Shown: positions 25,720-34,595 of the stretch, in pieces
Position numbering within the stretch: the stretch's first letter is position 1
Layout: each line of letters starts with the position of its first letter
From: Rhizobium sp. ZPR4
GTDB taxonomy: Bacteria; Pseudomonadota; Alphaproteobacteria; Rhizobiales; Rhizobiaceae
Direction of reading: 5' to 3'
DNA: 64,000 nucleotides
NCBI RefSeq assembly: GCF_040215725.1
Contig: NZ_CP157971.1
Location: 144,377-208,376 of the forward strand
Made by a program: the position numbers and the translations under genes
Notes under the pieces: generated by a model
What the model was told of the DNA's origin: nothing
Database searches by the model: none
What the model saw: the letters and a program-made list of their open reading frames with translations, nothing else

Positions 25720-25937
25720 GTCTCATCCTGGAAATTGTTCACCGGTCGCATAGGACCGCAATCGTCCTTGATGGCGCCCGCGAGCGCATTCTCAGCGACG
25801 GTGGTCGTGGGCTCGGATACGAAGCCGAGGGCCGGGACCGGATTGTCGTCGGCCGAGCATTTGGCAAGCTGCTCATATTTTCCGGCGCATCCGACGAGCA
25901 CCGCACCGATCAGCCCCAACACAAGAACTGCCCTCAC
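25695..25937 (-). CDS. Small lipoprotein, VirB7-like (or entry-exclusion protein)
   Basis: An 80-residue lipoprotein with lipobox LVGC at residues 14-17. The C-terminal PMRPVNNFQDETWIP resembles the short proline/asparagine...W-P segment by which VirB7-type proteins clamp onto VirB9. No other VirB7 candidate exists in the operon. It lies between virB5 and virB6, where pKM101 carries the entry-exclusion gene eex, so an exclusion role is the alternative. It overlaps virB5 by four bases and virB6 by 25. Confidence 0.75.
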   Translation of the reverse strand: MRAVLVLGLIGAVLVGCAGKYEQLAKCSADDNPVPALGFVSEPTTTVAENALAGAIKDDCGPMRPVNNFQDETWIPSATR

Positions 25938-26725
25938 TGGTTCTGATCCTCGAATGCCTTCAGCTGATCGCGAACAGACGTACCCTGCGGCTGAGTACCG
26001 CCGTCACGCATGACACTGTCGGGAAGCGGCGCGAAGGTTTTGAGGTTTTGCGACGAGGTTGCTAGGGCGGCCTTATACTGCTGGTTCAGCAGCATGACCT
26101 GGTTGTTGAGCGAGCCGACGGCTTCGTTGGCGGTCTGATTTCCCTGCAGCACCATCTGGGTGTTTTGCTCCAGCGCCCCTTTCAGATCCTTCGCCGTTCC
26201 AATCTGCTGGGTGGCCTGCATGAACGAATTCTGCCGGTCCTTGGTGGCGCTGTTCATCGCGTCAGTCAGCGCAGTCAGCGTCGTCAACGCGTTGATCCCT
26301 TGAGAATAGGCCTGATTGGCGCCGGAGAGCTCACCGCCCTTGACGGTATCGACCACCATCTTCACGAGGTTGAGGCCATTGATCAGTTTGGCCGCGGTAT
26401 TCTGGAACTGACCGTTAATACCGCCGAACACGGCTGCGTTGCTCGATAGCACCGTGCTGAAATCCGGCGCCTGTCCCATGGTGAAGCCATTGCCGGTCGC
26501 AAGCTTGGCAAACTGGCTCGCATCCTGCGTTCGGTCGCCAGTGATCGCCGCCAAGGTCTTTGTGGTGTTGTCCTTGACGACTGACGTGTCCTGCTGGATC
26601 TCCGAAGAAAGCCGTTTGATCTCTTCGCTGATCGAGATGTTTTCCGAGTCCTTGACGGGGACCTGTGCATAGGCCTGAGCGACGGAAACGATGGAGAGCG
26701 CCGCTGCGATCATTGCTGTTTTCAT
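25934..26725 (-). CDS. virB5: VirB5 minor pilus protein
   Basis: A 263-residue exported protein. The signal peptide ends in AQAYAQ; the mature part is helical, rich in glutamine and asparagine, with the long helices expected of VirB5/TrbJ pilus-tip adhesins. AGGAAAGGTTAGG precedes ATG 26725, which decides the start over longer open frames. It follows the second transglycosylase gene. Confidence 0.85.
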   Translation of the reverse strand: MKTAMIAAALSIVSVAQAYAQVPVKDSENISISEEIKRLSSEIQQDTSVVKDNTTKTLAAITGDRTQDASQFAKLATGNGFTMGQAPDFSTVLSSNAAVFGGINGQFQNTAAKLINGLNLVKMVVDTVKGGELSGANQAYSQGINALTTLTALTDAMNSATKDRQNSFMQATQQIGTAKDLKGALEQNTQMVLQGNQTANEAVGSLNNQVMLLNQQYKAALATSSQNLKTFAPLPDSVMRDGGTQPQGTSVRDQLKAFEDQNQ

Positions 26726-26744
26726 GTGCCTAACCTTTCCTGTG

Positions 26745-27917
26745 CTAATTTGCCGTCGGCCTGGAATCGACCACCGTGACGAGGCCAAGTGCCGGGTCCT
26801 GCAATGCCGTGAAGGTCGCGACCGCGCCATTTGCACGTGCCTCATCCTGCAGGTCGGACAGCCAGTGCTGGATCTGTTCTGTGGTGGCGTTGGACGGGAC
26901 AGCGAAGCAACGAGTGCCACCTGTATCGATGATATTGGTCGGGCACCGGATCTCGGCCATGACAAGCGAGCCGTCATGGTCTTTCGAATTTCCGCCACCA
27001 CTGCCACGAAGGCTAGCCGACGAGGATTGCAGGCCGGACTGAAGGCGCTGCAGATATTGCTGGTTCGCTGCGATCGATTTCCCAAGCAGCTCGTTCCAAA
27101 CGGAGCCGCGTTCGATCTGCGCCTGCGTGTTTCGGTCGACCGCCTTCTTCAGCTGCTCGCCGCAACCGTTTGCGTAACTCGCGGTTTCTGGCTCGGCTGT
27201 ACCCTCCGATGGGGTGTTATCACCGTTCTGGGCCTTGTTACGGGCATAGTAGGCGGAGACCTTTTTGACGTAGTCCTGCGTCTCCGGAATGTTGGGGATC
27301 TGACCGTTCTGCAGCGACTGCCGGTACGGTCCGGCATTGTAGCCGGCGGCGATCAGATCATAGCGGTCACCGAACATGCCCTGGAGCTGCTTGATGTATT
27401 TGACGCCGCCCCGAATATTGTCGCGCGTGTCATAAGGGTTGACGCCGAGCTGTGCGGCGGTGCCTGGCATGAGTTGCATGACGCCGGTGGCACCGACCCC
27501 CGAGCGCGCCGACTGGCGGAAACGCGACTCCTGCTCGGCGATCGCCATCGCAAAATTTGGATCGACACCCTGCCGGATTGCCTCCTGTTGCACCATGCTG
27601 GCAACTTCCTGCTGGCTTGGTGTCCGGGATGATGGCGCTGCGGGCGCAGTGTCTCCCCCTATGCCATCGGCTGAGCAATCCGTCGGCGCGCCCGAACCCT
27701 GACCAGGTGCGACGCTGTCGGTCGCTCCGCCCGAGGCGCCTTTGACTTTGCGCGTATCGGCCTGATAGGACTGATACCAGTTCTCGGTCGCCTGCTGGAT
27801 CTTCTGGCGCGCCTGGTCGATGACCGGCACCTGGGCATGACCTGTGCCAACGGGAAAGAGCAGCGCCAAGGCCAACACGCCGGCCGCGGCTCCCTCAAGG
27901 TGCTTTGCGTGCTTCAT
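26745..27917 (-). CDS. Lytic transglycosylase with C-terminal extension (second VirB1-like)
   Basis: A 390-residue exported protein that cuts peptidoglycan to let the channel pass. After a signal peptide (residues 1-28) and a linker, the SLT domain (about 105-230) has the catalytic glutamate in AEQESRF near residue 128, then GVMQLMPGTAAQLGVNPYD and AAGYNAGP. About 150 extra residues with three or more cysteines follow, which VirB1 lacks. It lies inside the operon between virB4 and virB5. It overlaps virB4 by 23 bases. Confidence 0.87.
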   Translation of the reverse strand: MKHAKHLEGAAAGVLALALLFPVGTGHAQVPVIDQARQKIQQATENWYQSYQADTRKVKGASGGATDSVAPGQGSGAPTDCSADGIGGDTAPAAPSSRTPSQQEVASMVQQEAIRQGVDPNFAMAIAEQESRFRQSARSGVGATGVMQLMPGTAAQLGVNPYDTRDNIRGGVKYIKQLQGMFGDRYDLIAAGYNAGPYRQSLQNGQIPNIPETQDYVKKVSAYYARNKAQNGDNTPSEGTAEPETASYANGCGEQLKKAVDRNTQAQIERGSVWNELLGKSIAANQQYLQRLQSGLQSSSASLRGSGGGNSKDHDGSLVMAEIRCPTNIIDTGGTRCFAVPSNATTEQIQHWLSDLQDEARANGAVATFTALQDPALGLVTVVDSRPTAN

Positions 27918-30414
27918 CGACCGTCACCCCATCCCAGTCGCAGAATTTCGAGAGCCAGTTCTTTGGATCGTCGCCGTACTCGTCGAGCAACATCTCGACT
28001 TCGCGCACGGTCTCTTCCCTCCCCGAGAGCACCTTGATGAACTCTGGCATGTGGGACATGTCGACGCGAGCGATCACGCTGCTCTTTGCCTGCTTGATCA
28101 GCATGAAGCGCGAACTCGGATCACCGTTTTTGACCCAATCGAATTCCGCTCGCGAGAGACCGAAATGCTCCATGTAGGAGTTTTCGTCAGCCTTGGGATT
28201 GGCAAAGAAGATGTTGGTCGACGTCTGTTCGATGATCGTGCGGCTGACGCTCGAACGCACCACGTCGTCGGCCGACTGCGTGCCGAAGATGACGAGACCG
28301 TTTCGCTTTCGGATCGTCTTGAAATAGTCCTTCATGGTACGCTTGAACTCGTCGTCATCGAGCAGCTTCCAGGCTTCGTCCATCAGGTTGATGATCGGCG
28401 CCTTGCCGTCGTAGATCGCATCCAGTCGGTGGAACATGTAGAGAAGGGCTGCGGTGCGTACGGTCGGATCATCAAGGATCGACGTCATGTCGAAGCCGAT
28501 CATTGGCCGCGAGATATCGAGATCGTCGGCCGCGTTGTCGAAGAGCCAGGCGTAGGGTCCCTTGTCGACCCATTTGTCGAGCCGGGCGATCAGGCTGCCT
28601 TCGGTCCGCTCACTGCCGGCAAGCAGCGCCCGCAGTGACGAAAGACGGCGATAAGACCTGTCCTTCGTCTTCAGGACTGACTTGATCGCGTTGCGAATGA
28701 TCGCTTCTTCCTGCGGCGTCAGGCTTTCGCCTTCCTTGGAAGGTTTCAGCATGAAGCTCAGGAGCCCATAGAGGAAAACGCGGTTCTCCTCGGTGTCATC
28801 AAGCAGTAGCGGGTTCCATCCCGACGGCTGGCCGGGCTCCAGCGACATGTAGGTTCCGCCCGCTGCCCGCACCATGATGTCGAGGCCACGGTCCTTGTCG
28901 AAGACGATCGTCTTCAGCCGCGGGCTGACGCGATAGGCTTGCAGGATCAGGAAGGCCATGATGACGGTCTTGCCGGATCCGGTCGGGCCGAAAACTGTCG
29001 TGTGCCCGACGTCGCCCTGATGGAAGTTGAAGAAGAAGGGCGTGCCGGACGTCGTCTCAAAGATTGTGATTGCCGGCCCCCAATGGTTGCCGTCAGGCTT
29101 GCCGTAAGGATAGGCGTGAAAGCTGCTCAAACCCGAGCAGTTCAGCGTGGAGATCAGCGCTCGCCGGGCGATATAGGCCTGATTGCCGGGCAGTTGCGCC
29201 CAGTAGGCCGGCTCCGCATTCAGGTCTTCGCGGACATAGGAAGCGCCGAGCGCGCCGAGTTCGTTGCCGATCAGCGCCACGGCATCGTCAAGCTGGGCGA
29301 TGGCTTTGGCGACCGGCATCACCGTGAGATGATGTTCGGTGAAGGCAACCCGCTTGCGGGCAAGTTCGTCCCGGGCAATATCGAGATTGGCCTGGACACT
29401 CGAGCCACCTTCGTCGGCCTTTGACATCTGCCGGTCCAGTCGTTCGATCCGGCTGCGGGCCGCCATGTCGTCGACAAAGGACATCGATTGCGTCAGCACC
29501 AACTCGAATGGCAGCTTGAGGATATAATCAAGCATGCCGGCGCCCGTCTCCGGTGGATATTCCTTCAAGGAGACCATCGCCGCATAGCGGTCATCGCCCG
29601 GTATGTCGCCTTGCAGGTGAATGATGCGGTTGCCGATCGATGTCCGGCGGGCCGGTAGCATCTCGTCGATCGGAATGTTGCCCAGCCGGATCGGCCGAAC
29701 GCGTCCACCGTTCAGTAGCGTATAAAAGAACTCGCATTGCTCGGAGAACCAAATTTTCCGCGCGGCTTCGTCGACGACCATATCTTCAGAGACATCGCGG
29801 AAGACTTTTCTGTTCTCGCCGAGGTCAGCTTGGACGCGTTGCACGTCGCGAAGGACCTTCGGCCCATAAACGGAAAGCGATTTCTCAAGTGCTCGCGTTG
29901 CCTCGTTGAGTTTATCGCGCATCGCGCGGAACTGTTCCTTGCGCACGATCGTGCCGCCAGCACCCATGAGGCGGGACAGCGCCGATCCCTTTCGGAACAT
30001 GGGGCGCACGACCAGCGAGACATAAGTGTCGTTCACGAACATCTCGTTTTTCGAGATGCTCGACTGATAGACGTGATCGAGGCGCTCCATAAAGGGATCG
30101 GCGAAGGCTGACGGCAACGACGGCGCAACCTTGCGTCTGATCACGTGAGTATAAAGTGCGAAGCTGCCGATCGAGGAGATCGCACGGAAGGCGGCATTGC
30201 GCTGCCGCTGCAGCATATTGATCGTTTCGATATCCGCCGTCTCGAAGGAAAAGCCGGTGAGCTTCAGGGTTGAGACGAGGCAGTCGTTCTTCAGGCGGAT
30301 GATGCCGTTTTCGATCGGGACGTAGAAAGGAACATGCGTCGCCACATTGCGGTCTGCAAAGATCTCCCAACCCTTTGACAGACTGCCTCTCAGCGATCTC
30401 GCCATCGTGTTCAT
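27895..30414 (-). CDS. virB4: VirB4 ATPase
   Basis: An 839-residue ATPase that powers pilus assembly and substrate transfer. Walker A FGPTGSGKT lies near residue 475 and Walker B INLMDEAW near 676, followed by the RKRNGLVIFGTQSADD segment. Length and order are those of family members. ATG 30414 starts just after virB3; ATG 30405 is also possible. Confidence 0.94.
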   Translation of the reverse strand: MNTMARSLRGSLSKGWEIFADRNVATHVPFYVPIENGIIRLKNDCLVSTLKLTGFSFETADIETINMLQRQRNAAFRAISSIGSFALYTHVIRRKVAPSLPSAFADPFMERLDHVYQSSISKNEMFVNDTYVSLVVRPMFRKGSALSRLMGAGGTIVRKEQFRAMRDKLNEATRALEKSLSVYGPKVLRDVQRVQADLGENRKVFRDVSEDMVVDEAARKIWFSEQCEFFYTLLNGGRVRPIRLGNIPIDEMLPARRTSIGNRIIHLQGDIPGDDRYAAMVSLKEYPPETGAGMLDYILKLPFELVLTQSMSFVDDMAARSRIERLDRQMSKADEGGSSVQANLDIARDELARKRVAFTEHHLTVMPVAKAIAQLDDAVALIGNELGALGASYVREDLNAEPAYWAQLPGNQAYIARRALISTLNCSGLSSFHAYPYGKPDGNHWGPAITIFETTSGTPFFFNFHQGDVGHTTVFGPTGSGKTVIMAFLILQAYRVSPRLKTIVFDKDRGLDIMVRAAGGTYMSLEPGQPSGWNPLLLDDTEENRVFLYGLLSFMLKPSKEGESLTPQEEAIIRNAIKSVLKTKDRSYRRLSSLRALLAGSERTEGSLIARLDKWVDKGPYAWLFDNAADDLDISRPMIGFDMTSILDDPTVRTAALLYMFHRLDAIYDGKAPIINLMDEAWKLLDDDEFKRTMKDYFKTIRKRNGLVIFGTQSADDVVRSSVSRTIIEQTSTNIFFANPKADENSYMEHFGLSRAEFDWVKNGDPSSRFMLIKQAKSSVIARVDMSHMPEFIKVLSGREETVREVEMLLDEYGDDPKNWLSKFCDWDGVTVDEARKAP

Positions 30415-30417
30415 CGC

Positions 30418-30744
30418 TTACACTCCGTAGGTTCTGACGCCGCCACCGAGCTTCCGGCCAAGAGGGTTGACACCACACATGCTGAGGCGCCCGACGATCT
30501 CGAAAAACCAGAGATCGAGCTTGACGGTGAGCACGTAGAGAATGCTGTGGAGGACGACGAAGGAGACCGGGAACCACAGGATGGATCCCAGGATCATGAA
30601 GACCATTAGCGAAACAAAACATTCCGCCAGGAAGTAAGTGTACGGAATTCCCATCACCGTCGGCGGTCGTGTGAGAGCCAATATGACGGGATGGGATTCG
30701 ATATAGTCGTCGCCACCCTCGGCGGTATTCCCTGCTCCCGCCAT
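30418..30744 (-). CDS. virB3: VirB3 inner-membrane protein
   Basis: A 108-residue protein with two hydrophobic segments (about 33-75) and the VirB3/TrbD-like start HPVILALTRPPTVMGIPY. It precedes virB4 by three bases; in several systems the two are fused, and they work together. Confidence 0.9.
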   Translation of the reverse strand: MAGAGNTAEGGDDYIESHPVILALTRPPTVMGIPYTYFLAECFVSLMVFMILGSILWFPVSFVVLHSILYVLTVKLDLWFFEIVGRLSMCGVNPLGRKLGGGVRTYGV

Positions 30745-30747
30745 GGC

Positions 30748-31119
30748 CTAAGACCCGCTGCCAGCAAGGAAGTCGACGAGCTCGGCGGCGGCAAACATGC
30801 CGGCAAGGCTTCCTCCAACCCGAAGCAGCGCTCCCCAGGACCAGTAGCCAAAGGCTGCGGCGAGAAACATGCCGATGAAGGCAATCGCTCCGACCGAACG
30901 ACCGAACGGCCCGGTGAAGAACTGCACAAGTCGGTCAGCCGCGTTTTGAAGGGCATCGAGATTCTGCGCGGCCGCTGGCTCGTACTGGCTGACGAGCAGG
31001 ATCAGGCTCGTCGCAAGCACGATGGCGGCGTTCCCGACCCACCTCCTTTTGGCCAATGAGGACCAGGCTACGCTGCCATAGAGAACGGCGCTCTGGACTG
31101 CGAACGCGATGGGATTCAT
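30748..31119 (-). CDS. virB2: VirB2 pilin precursor
   Basis: A 123-residue pilin precursor. A long N-terminal leader ends at EPAAAQ with probable cleavage near residue 52; the mature pilin has two hydrophobic helices separated by a short polar loop (YWSWGALL). This is the usual VirB2/TrbC plan. It lies between the first transglycosylase and virB3. Confidence 0.9.
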   Translation of the reverse strand: MNPIAFAVQSAVLYGSVAWSSLAKRRWVGNAAIVLATSLILLVSQYEPAAAQNLDALQNAADRLVQFFTGPFGRSVGAIAFIGMFLAAAFGYWSWGALLRVGGSLAGMFAAAELVDFLAGSGS

Positions 31120-32231
31120 TCAAACACCTCTTCCTTGACAATTTTGACCGGCTCACCTGGATCATTCCGAGCCCCCTGAGCTCGGATTTCTGGTGGGGCC
31201 GAAGTCACTGCTGAGAAAACAAGCATCGGGGATTTTGCGCGGTCGGCCCGGCCGGTACGGCGGGACGCCGAGGCCGTACTTGTGGACGTGACACCCGGCG
31301 CGGCCGCCGTGCCGGTATAGTATCCAACGACACGGGTGACATAGTCCGCGGTCTCGCGGATCAGTGGCAGGGAATGGCGAAGGTCGACATGCGGCTCGCC
31401 GGCATTATAAGCGGCGGCGACCAACACAGGATTTTTGTACTTGGCGATCAAGACGCGGAGAAACCGCGTGCCAGCCTGGATGTTCTGCTCCGGATCCGAT
31501 AGATCGGTCGCACCGAAGGCTTGGCCGATGCGTGGCATGACTTGCATCAAACCGATGGCGCCCGCGGAGCTAACCAGATCTGGATCGAACCCGGCATTCT
31601 CGGCCCGCATGACCGAAAGCACCCAGTTGGGATCCACCTCCTCCTTCCGGGCAACCTTCAAAGCAAGTTTGGCATAGTCCGTGGGCACACCGGATAAAAG
31701 ATCCGATCGGACCTGTACTGGTGGCTCGCTGACATGAGGTGTGATTGTCGGCTCGGCAAGTTCCGGAACGGCGGTTGCATGGTCAAACGAGTAGACGCTG
31801 ACCAGCGAATGCACATCGCGCTCCCGACGGTCATTCGTGCTGCCAAAGGCTGATTCTGATGATCGCCCGACGCTGTCACTAAACCCTCCGATGAACTCCG
31901 GCGGACCAGCGCTGATCCGAAGCGCGTCAACGACCGGGCCGCTAAATCGCGCGTTGAAGCTGGCAGAATCGATCGTTGGGATATCCCGCGTCAAAGTAGC
32001 AGCTGAGGCCTCCGGATTTGTCGGCACGGCCGCCACCTCGCTGGCCTTCGGCTCCGCCAGGCTGGCGGTGTGGACGTGCGTCGACTTTGCCAAGACGATG
32101 TGGCCGCTACTGTCATCTGGGCCGGAGGCGAAACCGGTAAGCAGAAAAGCCGAGGTTCCGGCGAGCCATAGCACGCTCCACGAGGATATCTTGGGCGGTC
32201 TGTTCACAGGCGAAAGCGGATCGCTATCCAT
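31116..32231 (-). CDS. virB1: VirB1-like lytic transglycosylase, first gene of virB operon
   Basis: A 371-residue protein with an N-terminal hydrophobic anchor (about residues 17-36), a 150-residue low-complexity linker and a C-terminal SLT domain (about 195-310). The catalytic glutamate is in VMRAENAGF near residue 210, followed by GAIGLMQVMPRIGQAFG and AAAYNAGEPHV. It is the promoter-proximal gene of a roughly 14-kb operon, 19 bases behind operator copy 3, and overlaps virB2 by four bases. Confidence 0.88.
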   Translation of the reverse strand: MDSDPLSPVNRPPKISSWSVLWLAGTSAFLLTGFASGPDDSSGHIVLAKSTHVHTASLAEPKASEVAAVPTNPEASAATLTRDIPTIDSASFNARFSGPVVDALRISAGPPEFIGGFSDSVGRSSESAFGSTNDRRERDVHSLVSVYSFDHATAVPELAEPTITPHVSEPPVQVRSDLLSGVPTDYAKLALKVARKEEVDPNWVLSVMRAENAGFDPDLVSSAGAIGLMQVMPRIGQAFGATDLSDPEQNIQAGTRFLRVLIAKYKNPVLVAAAYNAGEPHVDLRHSLPLIRETADYVTRVVGYYTGTAAAPGVTSTSTASASRRTGRADRAKSPMLVFSAVTSAPPEIRAQGARNDPGEPVKIVKEEVFE

Positions 32232-32249
32232 GGCTGAACCAATGCAAAA

Positions 32250-32265
32250 TTATACTGCGGTATAA
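32250..32265. promoter_or_regulatory. Transfer-regulon operator, copy 3 (virB promoter)
   Basis: TTATACTGCGGTATAA, a perfect dyad (TTATAC and GTATAA) flanked by a further pair CAAAAT / ATTTTG (32245-32272). On the minus strand it contains a TATAAT box 19 bases before the first virB gene, so a bound protein would cover the -10 region. No good -35 box is visible. Confidence 0.75.
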
Positions 32266-32305
32266 GATTTTGAACCGCATTCAGCCGTGGAAATCAACCC
32301 TAAAG

Positions 32306-32321
32306 TTTAACTGGAGTATAA
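32306..32321. promoter_or_regulatory. Transfer-regulon operator, copy 4
   Basis: TTTAACTGGAGTATAA, 56 bases (just over five helix turns) upstream of copy 3. The phasing suggests two protein dimers on the same face of the DNA ahead of the virB operon. Confidence 0.62.
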
Positions 32322-32368
32322 TTAGCAGGGCACCGCGCTATGTCAGAAGGCGAGCTTCCAAAAGGAAA

Positions 32369-32824
32369 TCAATCCCTTAGTCTTGACCATTGATCCGGGG
32401 TCCAGCGATACCGAAGCTGTTCGCGATCTCCCAAAATGCGAGCTAGACGGACGGCAGTCCCGCCCTTTACCAGGACCGAACCGGCGTTGGCACCCGATGC
32501 ACGGACAGAGATTCGGCACACGAAATTAGGCAACTCCGTCTGTATTCTCGTCACCTGATAGCAGGACTCGATCTGGTAGCGGCCGCCATCACGACCCATC
32601 GATAAGTTGCTGTCTTGGACGGGACCAAGCCGCTGGCGTCCGAATTCGGTGCCATACTCCAGCTGGCATTCGGCGATGTTTTCCCGATAGGCTTTGCAAG
32701 CTGCGAGGCTAAGATACGCGAACGGTACTGGCGGCTGTGGTCGGCCGCGCTCGACCTGATGACCACATCCTGCCAGCGCCAACATTGCTGCCAGAGATCC
32801 GAAGAGCTTCGCAAAAGTCCGCAT
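32369..32824 (-). CDS. Lipoprotein of the transfer regulon
   Basis: A 151-residue lipoprotein with lipobox LAGC at about residues 17-20. The mature domain has about four cysteines and no recognised family. It follows the 244-residue gene by 11 bases in the same direction and precedes the virB operon, so it may be an exclusion or core-complex lipoprotein. No transglycosylase or pilin features are seen. Confidence 0.65.
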   Translation of the reverse strand: MRTFAKLFGSLAAMLALAGCGHQVERGRPQPPVPFAYLSLAACKAYRENIAECQLEYGTEFGRQRLGPVQDSNLSMGRDGGRYQIESCYQVTRIQTELPNFVCRISVRASGANAGSVLVKGGTAVRLARILGDREQLRYRWTPDQWSRLRD

Positions 32825-32835
32825 GGTGCTACCTT

Positions 32836-33570
32836 CTATCTTGCCTGCCGATAGCCGGCCTGTTCCAGGGCTTCGAGGAAAAGATCACGGGCGAGCGCGC
32901 AATAGGGTGACGTTGCCTGAGCCAGGTGAAGCTGGGTGAGCACCAGTCCGAGATCGGAAACGGTCGTCACGACGTCCTTGAGGTCGCTGTTGAACCCGTC
33001 CCGCAACACCTCGCCGCTCGCGTGGCCTTTGACTTCGATCGCGTAGTCGTTGCGCGCGATGCTGTGCCAAAGCTCGATCGTGCCGGTTTCGCCCACCGCG
33101 CTTTCCGTGTCGCAGACGAGGAGGAGGGCGTAATCCGGATCGCGCATCGCGCTTTCCTCTATAGAGGTGTCCCCACGGAATTCCGTCAGCACCACCTCAG
33201 TGGCAAAGAGCATCAAGCGCTCGTTCACCAGGAGGCGCTTCTGGCCAAGCCGGACAAAGCCGTTCATGACAACGGAGCGGATTGCTGCGGGCGGAAGGTT
33301 TTCCGCGCAGTGTTCGCATATCGATGTCAGTTGGCTATCGAGAAAGGCAAAGGTGCTGTGGAAGCGGTTGACGATGGATCGCTCAACATGTTCTGTTTGG
33401 CCGCCCAAGGCTTCGACGAAAGCGAACGCATCAAGTGTTTTGCGAGGCTTCGCGAGTACATCGCTCTCCGATGCGGAGCCCGGGTCCCCGACCAGGCTCG
33501 AAGGGCCAACGACGATAGCGGCAGACCGCGTCTGTGCACCACAGCCCGGGCAGTCCGCTGAGAATGGCAC
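32836..33570 (-). CDS. Unknown protein with CxxC pairs
   Basis: A 244-residue soluble-looking protein with CPGC at residues 7-10 and CEHC at about 86-89, a possible metal site. No signal peptide or membrane helix. It heads a two-gene unit with the lipoprotein and lies 107 bases downstream of operator copy 5. I do not recognise a family. Confidence 0.55.
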   Translation of the reverse strand: MPFSADCPGCGAQTRSAAIVVGPSSLVGDPGSASESDVLAKPRKTLDAFAFVEALGGQTEHVERSIVNRFHSTFAFLDSQLTSICEHCAENLPPAAIRSVVMNGFVRLGQKRLLVNERLMLFATEVVLTEFRGDTSIEESAMRDPDYALLLVCDTESAVGETGTIELWHSIARNDYAIEVKGHASGEVLRDGFNSDLKDVVTTVSDLGLVLTQLHLAQATSPYCALARDLFLEALEQAGYRQAR

Positions 33571-33676
33571 TTTGTACCATTCCTTCGTCAGGAGGGATCG
33601 ATTGTGTATCAGGGCAAACCCGCTTTCCGATTGAACGGCTTATTGCTCGACCGATCATATTGACGGACCGAAAAAC

Positions 33677-33692
33677 TTACACTGCAGTATAA
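33677..33692. promoter_or_regulatory. Transfer-regulon operator, copy 5
   Basis: TTACACTGCAGTATAA, followed by TTATC. It lies upstream of the minus-strand unit starting at 33570; on that strand it offers TATACT as a -10 box. The plus strand to its right has no gene I can support. Confidence 0.68.
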
Positions 33693-34560
33693 TTATCAGC
33701 GGCAAATGGTTTGCTCAAGCGGGAAAAGGAGAATGCCGTTTGCGGACGCCCGGAGCACTAAATCGGCGATTCCGTGGCCGCCATCGGGAGTGGATCGACG
33801 CGCCCCCAGGAGCGCAAACCGGCTCGAAAGTATCGCTTTACATCGTCCGACTGCGGATTTGCTCGCTGTCCGGCGACTGTCCAGCGTTGATGTTTACATA
33901 TTCGGTTCGATCATAGGTCCAAAGCCTCGGAGCCGCAGCGCGAAGCTTTGTGCTCGCCCGACCATCGCCGTGACGCACGACGTTTGCGACCAGACCCGGC
34001 CGCCCGACTTGATGAACACCGGCAACCATCGCCTTTCAGATGGAGCCGCATATTGCGGAAGCAAACGGCACCACTCGCAGGTCAATCGACGGAAGGCGCG
34101 GCGATCACCGATCTTCCGATCCGCGATTTCACTCGTTGCTCACCGCACTCATTCTCTCGTTTGGGCCTTCCCCGATTGAGCGTGATCGCGTTTGAGCTCA
34201 TCGCGGAGGAGCTCGTTTGCGGATTCGCACATATCAGTATTCGCGCAATGACCGGTCCGCCCATTCACCCGTTCGCCGACGCGCAGATTTGCCGTATCGC
34301 GAGGTCACCGATCCACCTGTCTGCGCGTCGGCTTATTCGCTCATTGCACGCGGCGCGCACTCGCAGGTCCACTCATTCACCTGTTCGCTCATTCGCCGAT
34401 GCGCGTAGTGGGCGAACCACCTATTCGCCTGATCGCGAAAGCGCTTAGAGGCATGTTCGCTGATCCCTGCCATTCCTACCGGGCGGCCACCCCCCGCTCC
34501 ACCTCCCCTTTCCGGCTCCACTAGCGTCGCCGCCGGACATCGATCTCGGCCAGGCACCCG
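33693..34560. other. Non-coding stretch with degenerate short repeats next to oriT
   Basis: No convincing gene. From about 34100 to 34445 there are many imperfect copies of a word close to ATTCGCCGATGCGC (for example at 34264-34285, 34375-34405 and 34420-34437), often with CATTCACC or TATTCGCC variants. They could be protein-binding iterons or a decayed coding region. Open frames here lack ribosome sites and family resemblance. Confidence 0.45.
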
Positions 34561-34595
34561 ACCGAACGCGGATGCGGTTGGGCTCACTCAGACAC

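Noticed and set aside
24566..25726. 386-codon minus-strand open frame
   Set aside because: Overlaps virB6 in another frame; arginine- and histidine-rich translation typical of a shadow frame in GC-rich DNA.
33706..34179. 157-codon open frame right of operator copy 5
   Set aside because: No ribosome site, no family resemblance, and the region dissolves into short degenerate repeats.
34100..34445. Possible CRISPR array
   Set aside because: The repeated words are short, imperfect and irregularly spaced; no constant spacer length and no cas genes.
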